From Glutamicibacter halophytocola (GTDB lineage Bacteria > Actinomycetota > Actinomycetes > Actinomycetales > Micrococcaceae): a stretch of DNA of 64,000 nucleotides. The DNA is taken from contig NZ_CP012750.1 of NCBI RefSeq assembly GCF_001302565.1, forward strand, positions 2,790,001 through 2,854,000. The letters run 5' to 3'. The position numbers and the translations under genes were made by a program. Shown here one piece after another: positions 52,486 to 59,349 of this stretch. The notes beneath the pieces were generated by a model. The model did no database searches. It had not been told where the DNA came from and saw only the letters and a list, made by a program, of their open reading frames with translations. Each line of letters begins with the position of its first letter. The first letter of the stretch is position 1.

Positions 52486-54809
52486 CCCCAGACCAGGTTG
52501 TAGGTGCCGGCCAGCACGGCCGCGCCTACAGCCACGGTGCCCAGCACGATGCCCGCCAACAGCACCGCGGCATCCTTGCTGGTGAAGGTGGCTGTGCGAA
52601 TCCAGGTGCGTTGCCCGATGCCGAAGCCCTTGGCTTCCATGGTGACCGCCAGCCGCCCGGCCCGGCGAAGTGCTTGGACCAGCAGGGCCAGGCACTGGCC
52701 CAGCTTCGCGGAGATGCGCTGGGCAACGGTGCCGAAGCTGCCCACCCCGCGCGCCCGCCGAGCCAGCCCGAGAGTGGCGAATTCTTCGACCATCAGCCCT
52801 AGCAGGCGCATGCCAGCCAGCGCTCCGAGCACAAAACGGTGCGGAACTCGCAACTGCTGCGACAGTGCCCCGCCCAAGTCGCTGGGATTGGTGGTTGCCA
52901 GCAGCAAAATGCATGGAAGCGCCAAGGCGAAGGCCCTCAAGCCGGTGGCGATACCGCCGTGGACCGAGCCCTCGGTGATGCTGAAGATCCCCAGCTGCGC
53001 ATACACGGCGCCGCTGTCCTGCCCCACCAGGGCAATGCCCCAAGCGGCCACCACCCCGGCGATCAGCAGGGGCCAGGCCCGCTTGAAGAATCTTGCCGGG
53101 CTCAAGCCCGCCAAGGGGAAGGCCAGGATGGTCGCAGCCACGACCACCAGCGCCGAAACCCAATCCAAGGTGGTAATCAGGGGCAAGGTGGCTGCTGCCA
53201 CCGCGCCCAGCTTGGCCAGGGGATTGATCTTCGCCAGCCAGCTGTGGCCCACCGGAGCGTCCAGGACCGGGCCCCTGGCTATCGCGGGCTGTTGCTTCGC
53301 GACAGCGGCCAGGTGAATCTCCTGGGCCCCCAGAACGCTGGCCAAATGCTCATCGTGAGTCACTGCGATAATCGCAGTGTCCTGCTCCAATTGCTCCACG
53401 AGCAACCCGGCAAGCTCCCGCCACGTCCTGGCGTCCTGCCCGAAGGTTGGCTCGTCCAGGATCAGCACGTCCGGGGCCGCGGCCAACACCGTGCCCACCG
53501 ACAACCGGCGCTTCTCCCCTCCCGAAAGGGTGAAGGGATTGGCTTCGGCCAGATGCTGCAAGCCCAAACGCTGCAGCAGCGACTCGACCAGGGCATCAAC
53601 CTGCTGCGGTTCATACTTCAGCTCATGGCCGCCGCTTGCCTTCGCCCGCAGCGGCGCAAATGCCAATTCTTCGCGCACGCTCTGGGTGACAAATTGGTGT
53701 TCGGGTTCCTGGAACACCGACCCTATCCGGCCGATCAGGGCTCCTGCCCGCCAGCTGAACGGTGATTTCCCCAGGCCGTTGGCTAGCGCGTCGGAAGCCT
53801 GCAGGGCTCCCTGTGCCGGTTCCAGCAAACCGCCCAAGGTCAGTGCCAAGGTGGATTTCCCGGCGCCATTCTCCCCGCGGATAACCGTCGCCGTTCCGGC
53901 GCTCACCGCCAGATCCACCGCTTGGGTCCGGGGCGCTTGCCCGCTGCGGGCGCTGACCAGCTCGGCGGCTTCCAGAAGCAGCGCCCCGGGCCGGGGGCTG
54001 GCCGGTTGGACCTGTGGCGAATAGCCTGGCACCCACACCCCGGCCTCCGAAAGCTCTGCACGCAGGCTTTCATCGTCAATGAGCCGTTGCGGGTCCAGGT
54101 CGTGGGCGACACCTCCGCCTGGTTCGAGGACGATCACTCGATCCATATGTTCTGCCCACGCATCCAGCCGGTGCTCGACCACGATCAGCGTGGCGCCACT
54201 AAGCTGGGCGGCGTTGAGCACCGCATCGCGCAATGGCCCGATGCCTTCCGGGTCGACGTTGGCGGTGGGTTCATCAAGCAGCATCAGCCCCGGCTGCATG
54301 GCCAGGATTCCGGCCAGGGCCAGGCGCTGCTTTTGCCCGCCGGACAGTTCCTGGGTGCGGTGGTCCATGGGCAGCATGCCCAGCCCCACCGCGTCCAGGG
54401 CCTCGGGAATTCTCTGGCGGATGATGGCCGGATCCACCGCCAGGTTTTCGGCGCCAAAGGCCACATCGTCGGCGACCCGGCTTTGCACCACCTGGGTCTC
54501 CGGGTCCTGCTGCATCAGTCCCACCGGGTGTTCCCGGGCGAAGGCGTCCGACCCGTCGATGAGCAATTGACCGGCGATCTGCTCGGCCCCATCGACTTCC
54601 AGCAGTCCGGCCAGGGCATGGAGCAAGGTTGACTTGCCTGCCCCGGACGGGCCGATCAGCAGCACCTTTTCGCCGGAGTTGATCTGCACGTCAAATGCCG
54701 AGATGGCAGGTTGCGAGCGTTCCGGGTGTTGCCAGCAAAAACCTCGAGCAATGATCTCGATGCCTCGCCGAGTTTGTGCCGTGGCACCGGTGTTAGCCAC
54801 CGAACTCAT
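52482..54809 (-). CDS. fused ECF transporter: two ATPase domains plus T component (thiamine/HMP type)
   Basis: The 775-aa protein carries a whole energising module. ATPase 1 (about 18-245): Walker A GPSGAGKST (53-61), LSGGQKQR, LMLLDEPTANVD. ATPase 2 (about 280-500): Walker A GENGAGKST, LSGGEKRR, VLILDEPTFGQD. The remaining about 250 residues form a CbiQ/EcfT-like membrane domain with the conserved cytoplasmic Ala-Arg-Gly type motif ARRARGVGSFG. It should pair with the S component 4 nt upstream (ATGA overlap). In Bacillus the equivalents are the separate proteins YkoD and YkoC. A TPP riboswitch ahead of the operon indicates thiamine or precursor uptake. Confidence 0.9.
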   Translation of the reverse strand: MSSVANTGATAQTRRGIEIIARGFCWQHPERSQPAISAFDVQINSGEKVLLIGPSGAGKSTLLHALAGLLEVDGAEQIAGQLLIDGSDAFAREHPVGLMQQDPETQVVQSRVADDVAFGAENLAVDPAIIRQRIPEALDAVGLGMLPMDHRTQELSGGQKQRLALAGILAMQPGLMLLDEPTANVDPEGIGPLRDAVLNAAQLSGATLIVVEHRLDAWAEHMDRVIVLEPGGGVAHDLDPQRLIDDESLRAELSEAGVWVPGYSPQVQPASPRPGALLLEAAELVSARSGQAPRTQAVDLAVSAGTATVIRGENGAGKSTLALTLGGLLEPAQGALQASDALANGLGKSPFSWRAGALIGRIGSVFQEPEHQFVTQSVREELAFAPLRAKASGGHELKYEPQQVDALVESLLQRLGLQHLAEANPFTLSGGEKRRLSVGTVLAAAPDVLILDEPTFGQDARTWRELAGLLVEQLEQDTAIIAVTHDEHLASVLGAQEIHLAAVAKQQPAIARGPVLDAPVGHSWLAKINPLAKLGAVAAATLPLITTLDWVSALVVVAATILAFPLAGLSPARFFKRAWPLLIAGVVAAWGIALVGQDSGAVYAQLGIFSITEGSVHGGIATGLRAFALALPCILLLATTNPSDLGGALSQQLRVPHRFVLGALAGMRLLGLMVEEFATLGLARRARGVGSFGTVAQRISAKLGQCLALLVQALRRAGRLAVTMEAKGFGIGQRTWIRTATFTSKDAAVLLAGIVLGTVAVGAAVLAGTYNLVWG

Positions 54810-55426
54810 TTTGCGGCCAGTTTTCCGGATTCAAGGTGTGCCCGGCGGCTGGCCAAAGCGCTCAACGCGCCGGTCTTGGCCAGGCCGCGGGTTGCCAGCC
54901 AGGACAGCAGGCCTGCAACAATCAGCCCGGAGACACCGGTAGCGATCACGTGGAACAGCTTCAGCGCCGGGGTGTATTCAACGTAGTAGGCCATGATGTA
55001 GGCCTCGGAAATACCGGCGAAAAGTCCAGAGAAGAGCCCTGCAAGCAATGCCACGCCCAAGTTCCACTTGCGGTAGCGGAACGCGGCAAAGACCACTTCA
55101 GCACCCAGGCCCTGGACCAGGCCGGACAGCAGCACGGTCAGGCCATAATGCGAACCGAGCAGCGCTTCGACCACCGCTGCCAGCAGCTCGCAATACAGGG
55201 CCGCGCCGGGCTTGCGGATAATCAGCGCGCCAAGCACTGCGGGGAAGAGCCAAACGCCGGTGAGCAGCGCTGCCGCGGGCGGGAAGGCCGCAAAGGCCAG
55301 CGAGAACAGCCCGTAGCCTGCGCTCCAGGCCCAGAAGATGACGCCCGAGGCGACTGCGATGACCGATGCGGTGACGATGTCTACGACGCGCCAGCCAGAA
55401 CGCTGGTTTGCTGCTGATTGGTTCAT
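54806..55426 (-). CDS. YkoE-like ECF substrate-binding (S) component
   Basis: The 206-aa protein has about five or six helices and YkoE family features: VVDIVTASVIAVASGVIFWAWSAGYG, LLTGVWLFPAVLGALIIRKPGAALYCELLAAVVEALLGSHYGL, and LVQGLGAEVVFAAFRYRKW. YkoE binds thiamine or its pyrimidine precursor HMP. ATG 55426 has AGGAGG 7 nt upstream, which can pair with a CCTCCT in the leader. It is the first gene after the TPP riboswitch and overlaps the fused ECF gene. Confidence 0.9.
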   Translation of the reverse strand: MNQSAANQRSGWRVVDIVTASVIAVASGVIFWAWSAGYGLFSLAFAAFPPAAALLTGVWLFPAVLGALIIRKPGAALYCELLAAVVEALLGSHYGLTVLLSGLVQGLGAEVVFAAFRYRKWNLGVALLAGLFSGLFAGISEAYIMAYYVEYTPALKLFHVIATGVSGLIVAGLLSWLATRGLAKTGALSALASRRAHLESGKLAAK

Positions 55427-55433
55427 TGGTGGT

Positions 55434-55451
55434 CCTCCTATATCAAGGAGG
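55434..55451 (-). promoter_or_regulatory. ribosome-site-sequestering hairpin of the TPP riboswitch
   Basis: In the RNA, CCTCCT (55451-55446) can pair with the AGGAGG ribosome site (55439-55434) around a TGATAT loop. This would hide the ribosome site, indicating translational control of the ykoE-like gene. Confidence 0.7.
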
Positions 55452-55502
55452 GGAGATGTACGGATCCAGGGCACAATGCTCCCGGTCCGCATCCGAGATG
55501 CT

Positions 55503-55607
55503 CGACTTCCTTCGCCGGTACTAGCCGGAGCAGGTTCGAGGGTCTGCGATCTATCGCACTCTCAGCGTCTTGCGACTCCAGTTTCGAAGTCTGACGCTCC
55601 CCTGTCG
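55503..55607 (-). promoter_or_regulatory. TPP riboswitch (THI element)
   Basis: Read on the minus strand, the element has GGGGAGC near its 5' end, GACGCTGAGAGTGCG, GACCCTCGAACCTG, the CCGG-loop-CCGGCG stem and GAAGGAAGTCG at the 3' end, closed by CGAC/GTCG pairing. These are the conserved TPP-binding blocks. It lies 77 nt before the ykoE-like gene. Confidence 0.93.
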
Positions 55608-55686
55608 GAAAATTACTGCCCACCTACCATACCGCAGGTATGCTGGGCAGAGGAACGATAAGTCACGACGTTGAAGCGAGGGCAAA

Positions 55687-55938
55687 ATGAATACAGTGCA
55701 GAAACTTGCCACCACGGGAATTTCCATTGGCGCCGGTTTTGTCGGCAGCAAGCTGGTTGACCAGCTGTGGAAGGGTTTCACCGGAAACAAGGCACCCCGC
55801 AAGGGAAGTGAAGAAGCCGCCGAGGCTTCGCTGCGCCAGGCTCTCGGATTTGCGATCTTCTCGGCCATCGTGGCAGCCACCATTCAGGTGCTGGCAGACC
55901 GCGGTAGCAACAAGGTAGTCGCACGCTTTAGCAAGTAG
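55687..55938 (+). CDS. DUF4235 family small membrane protein
   Basis: The 83-aa protein has two hydrophobic segments, GISIGAGFVGSKLVDQLWKGFTG and QALGFAIFSAIVAATIQVLADRGSNKVV, with the family pattern A-G-F-V-G-x-K near the start. The function is unknown; the family is actinobacterial. ATG 55687 follows GAGGG with a 5-nt spacer. It diverges from the TPP riboswitch transcript and converges on the Mrp operon. Confidence 0.85.
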   Translation: MNTVQKLATTGISIGAGFVGSKLVDQLWKGFTGNKAPRKGSEEAAEASLRQALGFAIFSAIVAATIQVLADRGSNKVVARFSK

Positions 55939-55941
55939 TGC

Positions 55942-55986
55942 ACACAGCACGGGCATCCCGCCGTCGGCGGGATGCCCGTGCTGTGT
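55942..55986. terminator. hairpin between DUF4235 and mrpG
   Basis: A perfect 21-bp stem (55942-55962 with 55966-55986) with a 3-nt loop lies between the convergent genes. It probably ends both transcripts although T runs are short. Confidence 0.75.
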
Positions 55987-55990
55987 TGTC

Positions 55991-56395
55991 CTAGTCTTCA
56001 GATTTTCCCGATGCACCCGAGGTTGCATCGAAGGTTCCGGTGGGCGGGGCACTGCTGGTCTTGTCTACAATCTGCTTGAGCTCATCGGCATAGAGCGAAT
56101 CCTTGGCAGCGTGCTTGGTGCGGTAGCCGGAGCGCCCGATCATATGGGCCGAAACCGGCGCGGTCAACAACTGCATCCCCCATGCCAGGAAGAGCACGGG
56201 AACCACAGCCCAGCTGCGCAGATGAATCGCCAGCCCGGTGAAGATCAGCAAGAACCCGAGGACCTGGGGCTTGGTTGCGGCATGCATGCGGGTGAGCATG
56301 TCGGGAAAGGTCAGCAGGCCAATACCGGCAATCAGCGACATGAGGCAACCGGCAATCAGCAGTACTGCCACGAGAATATCCACGAACATCTCCAT
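55991..56395 (-). CDS. mrpG: Mrp Na+/H+ antiporter subunit G
   Basis: The 134-aa subunit has three helices and the MnhG/PhaG pattern GCLMSLIAGIGLLTFPDMLTRMHAATKPQVLGFLLIFTG, followed by a polar tail. It completes the Mrp complex, which exchanges cytoplasmic Na+ for protons. It is the last operon gene; its ATG overlaps the mrpF stop by one base. Confidence 0.95.
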   Translation of the reverse strand: MEMFVDILVAVLLIAGCLMSLIAGIGLLTFPDMLTRMHAATKPQVLGFLLIFTGLAIHLRSWAVVPVLFLAWGMQLLTAPVSAHMIGRSGYRTKHAAKDSLYADELKQIVDKTSSAPPTGTFDATSGASGKSED

Positions 56396-56661
56396 CAGGC
56401 ATTCCTCTGGTCAGAAACGTAGCGCGAGACGGTGACCGAGCCGATGAAGCCCAAAGTGCAAGCGGCAATGACGAAGAGCAGGTAGTCGGAGTGCCGGTTG
56501 TAGACCATCTCCAGGCACAGGGCCACGGAGATGATCAGCAGCATCACGTCCAGTGCGAGGACGCGGTCGAGAATCGAGGGGCCCTTGGCCACGCGGATTA
56601 CACAGGCAACGGTGGCCAAGCCCAGCATGATGCCGCAAATCCACATCACGATTTCCATCAT
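56395..56661 (-). CDS. mrpF: Mrp Na+/H+ antiporter subunit F
   Basis: The 88-aa subunit has three helices and the conserved block RVAKGPSILDRVLALDVMLLIISVALC of MnhF. ATG 56661 has AAGGG 7 nt upstream and overlaps the mrpE stop by 4 nt; a second ATG follows directly. The longer reading from 56697 lies within mrpE and was rejected. Confidence 0.94.
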   Translation of the reverse strand: MMEIVMWICGIMLGLATVACVIRVAKGPSILDRVLALDVMLLIISVALCLEMVYNRHSDYLLFVIAACTLGFIGSVTVSRYVSDQRNA

Positions 56662-57290
56662 TTTTTGCCCTTCATTCGCATCAGGTTCGGTCCGCATTCG
56701 TGCTTGATCGCGTCGAATTCATCCCGGCTGCCGATGGCCATGATCATCCGGCGTTCAATGTCGCGCACGGCTTCGCGGGCGCGGTCCATATCCTGCCTTG
56801 ATTCGATATTGATGTAGTGCAAGTACAGCGTTGAGGAACTGCGGTCCACGTCAATGACGAAGGATCCCGGGATCAGGGTCAGCACATGGCCAACCGTTGT
56901 CACGATCAGATCCGAGTCGGTGCGCAAAGGAACCGCAATGACCCCGCTGCGGGTCTTCTTTCCCCGGAAGATGGCCAGTCGGGCCACTTCGAAGCTGGCC
57001 ACAAACACCTGGCCGATAAACCAGATGAATAGCTGCAGGCAGTACCAAACGTTCATGCGTCCCGAAAGCACCACCGGAGGCAGCGGAAAGAGCGTGACGA
57101 TGACCAGCGCGATAATCACACCGAAGATCAGGTTCGCCGGAGAGAAATCCTGCCACAGTGCGCACCACACAAAAATCAGCAGGGCCAGCAGCGGCCATTC
57201 CTGCTTGAGCGTCGCCCGGTGGCGCACGCCTGAGGTATCCAGCGCATCATCAATACGCTGGTCACCGGGTTTCAATTTTTTAGTCGGCAT
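56658..57290 (-). CDS. mrpE: Mrp Na+/H+ antiporter subunit E
   Basis: The 210-aa subunit has two to three helices (LLALLIFVWCALWQ, LIFGVIIALVIVTLF, LFIWFIGQVFVASFEVARLAI) and a cytoplasmic domain with TLIPGSFVIDVDRSSSTLYLHYINI, typical of MnhE. An N-terminal polar extension of about 30 residues is present. ATG 57290 is preferred over 57293 because GGAGG is then 4 nt away. Confidence 0.94.
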   Translation of the reverse strand: MPTKKLKPGDQRIDDALDTSGVRHRATLKQEWPLLALLIFVWCALWQDFSPANLIFGVIIALVIVTLFPLPPVVLSGRMNVWYCLQLFIWFIGQVFVASFEVARLAIFRGKKTRSGVIAVPLRTDSDLIVTTVGHVLTLIPGSFVIDVDRSSSTLYLHYINIESRQDMDRAREAVRDIERRMIMAIGSRDEFDAIKHECGPNLMRMKGKK

Positions 57291-57301
57291 CATCCCTCCA
57301 A

Positions 57302-58903
57302 TCAGAATGGCAAGATCGCGTTGATGTATGCGTCGCGGGCAATGAGCTCCGCGGCGACCCGTTCACAGAATTCAAAAATCGGCCCGGCAAAAATAGTCAG
57401 GGCAATACCCGCTGCCACCAGCGAACCGGTGGCATAGCGCATGCCCCAGGGCAGGGACGCAGCTTCCAATTCCCGGGCCAGCTTCAGGCCCAGGCCGGGG
57501 TTCTGCGCTCCACCAGCCGCGGTTTCGGACGCCACCTGGGCTGCTTCATCCACCAGCTCCTGGTTCGGCACCTCGGCATCGGCAGCGCGACGCCAGAAGA
57601 TGCGGGCCCAGACACGAATGATCGCCAGCAACGTCAGCAGGCTGGTCAGCAGGCCGGCGCCCACCACCACCCAGGTCAGCGGGTCGGCATCCTGCACGGC
57701 GGCATGGAGCAGCCCGAACTTGCCCAGGAAACCGGAGAACGGAGGAATGCCGCCGAGGTTGATCGCCGGAATGAAGAAGAGCAGGGACAGGGCCGGGGAA
57801 AGCTTGGCCAATGAGCCCAGCTTGGTGACATTGGAGCTTCCGGCACGGCGTTCTATCAGGCCAGCGACCATGAACAGCGAGGTCTGGACGATGATGTGGT
57901 GGCCCACGTAGTAGATGGTCGCCGCAATGGCCAGCGGTCCCCCGACAGCCACGCCGAAAATCAGGTATCCGATGTGGCTGGTGAGGGTGAAGGAGAGCAT
58001 GCGCTTGAAGTCCGTCTGCGCCAGCGCACCAAGAATACCGATCACCATGGTCAGCGCCGCCACCACCAGCAGCCCGGCGTTCACGGCGCCACCCGGGAAA
58101 ATCAGTGTTTCGGTGCGCACGATTGCGTAGACGCCCACCTTGGTCAGCAAGCCGGCGAACACCGCGGTCACCGGTGCCGGTGCCGTCGGGTAGGAGTCCG
58201 GAAGCCACAGGGACAGCGGGAACACTGCCGCTTTAATGCCGAAGGCAATCAGCAGCAGCACATGCAAAATCAATTGCGGGCCCTGGTCCAGTTCGGGCAG
58301 CTTCACGGCCAGGTCGGCCATATTCACCGTGCCGGTCGCCGCATAGGTCATGGCGATGGCCATCAGGAAGATCACCGAGGACACCACCGAAACCACCACG
58401 TAGGTGGTACCGGCGCGGATGCGTTCGGCAGTTCCGCCCAGGGTCAGCAGCACGTAGCTGGCGGTCAGCAGGATTTCGAACCCGACGTACAGGTTGAACA
58501 GGTCGGCGGCCAGGAAGGCGTTGGACACACCGGCGAGCAGGATCAGGTAGGCCGGATGGAAGACCGACACCGGGCCGGGCTCATCGCCGTCGGCCAGGCC
58601 CTGGCTGGTGGCGAAGAAGAGCACTGCCAGCGAGACCAGGGTGGAAATCAGCAGCATGAAGGAGCTGAAGCCATCGACCATCAGCGCGATGCCAAAGGGC
58701 GACTCCCAGCCGCCGATGTGGATGGCGTAGCTTTCGCCTCCCCATACCGCGGCGAGCATGCCCGCTTCCAGCACGAGGGTCAAGCAGAGGATCCCGATGG
58801 TGATCAGGCGCTGGGTGCGCACCTGCCGCCGTGCCAAGAACGCCGCCCCGGCACCGATAATCGGCAAGACCACGGCCAGGGGTGCTAGATCCAGAAAATT
58901 CAC
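57302..58903 (-). CDS. mrpD: Mrp Na+/H+ antiporter subunit D
   Basis: The 533-aa subunit is homologous to complex I NuoN/NuoM and has about 14 helices. Visible: LFNLYVGFEILLTASYVLLTLGG with the conserved membrane Glu, AFGIKAAVFPLSLWLPDSYPTAPAPVTAVFAGLLTKVGVYAIVR with the conserved Lys residues, and LAQTDFKRMLSFTLTSHIGY. It forms one of the two proton/ion channels of the antiporter. GTG 58903 overlaps the mrpC stop (GTGA). Confidence 0.96.
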   Translation of the reverse strand: MNFLDLAPLAVVLPIIGAGAAFLARRQVRTQRLITIGILCLTLVLEAGMLAAVWGGESYAIHIGGWESPFGIALMVDGFSSFMLLISTLVSLAVLFFATSQGLADGDEPGPVSVFHPAYLILLAGVSNAFLAADLFNLYVGFEILLTASYVLLTLGGTAERIRAGTTYVVVSVVSSVIFLMAIAMTYAATGTVNMADLAVKLPELDQGPQLILHVLLLIAFGIKAAVFPLSLWLPDSYPTAPAPVTAVFAGLLTKVGVYAIVRTETLIFPGGAVNAGLLVVAALTMVIGILGALAQTDFKRMLSFTLTSHIGYLIFGVAVGGPLAIAATIYYVGHHIIVQTSLFMVAGLIERRAGSSNVTKLGSLAKLSPALSLLFFIPAINLGGIPPFSGFLGKFGLLHAAVQDADPLTWVVVGAGLLTSLLTLLAIIRVWARIFWRRAADAEVPNQELVDEAAQVASETAAGGAQNPGLGLKLARELEAASLPWGMRYATGSLVAAGIALTIFAGPIFEFCERVAAELIARDAYINAILPF

Positions 58904-59349
58904 TCTTCCCCCTCGCGCACTGGGCGGCCCTCTTCGTCAACGAATTCGGTCGTATCCTCTGCCACCGGCGAGTCTTCCTCTTCGTCGTATGCGGTCTTCT
59001 GCGAGACCTTGATATCTTCGGTGTCATCGGCCAGTTCATCGGCGCTGGTCAACGTCCAGGAACGGTAGATCATGGCCAGCAGGAAGGCGGTGACTGCGAA
59101 GGTGATCACGATGGCCGTGAGGATCAGGGCTTGCGGCAACGGATCCGAATATTCCTCGGCAGCCAATCCGGATTGGAACAGCGGTGCCACTCCGCGCCGG
59201 CCGCCGCTGGTGAGGATCAGCAGGTTGATGCCGTTGCCCAGCAGCATGATGCCCAGCAGCACGCGGGTCAGCGTGCGTTCAAGGACCAGATAGAATCCGG
59301 CCGCCAGCAGCACCCCGGTAATCACGAGGAAGGTGATGTTCACGCTCAT
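58900..59349 (-). CDS. mrpC: Mrp Na+/H+ antiporter subunit C
   Basis: The 149-aa subunit resembles NuoK: three helices with LERTLTRVLLGIMLLGNGINLLIL and PLPQALILTAIVITFAVTAFLLAMIYRSW. A cytoplasmic acidic tail of about 40 residues is longer than in Bacillus MrpC. The ATG overlaps the mrpA stop by 4 nt. Confidence 0.95.
   Translation of the reverse strand: MSVNITFLVITGVLLAAGFYLVLERTLTRVLLGIMLLGNGINLLILTSGGRRGVAPLFQSGLAAEEYSDPLPQALILTAIVITFAVTAFLLAMIYRSWTLTSADELADDTEDIKVSQKTAYDEEEDSPVAEDTTEFVDEEGRPVREGEE

Noticed and set aside
52839..53765. 308-codon open frame antisense to the fused ECF gene
   Set aside because: It lies wholly within the fused transporter and has no recognisable motif.
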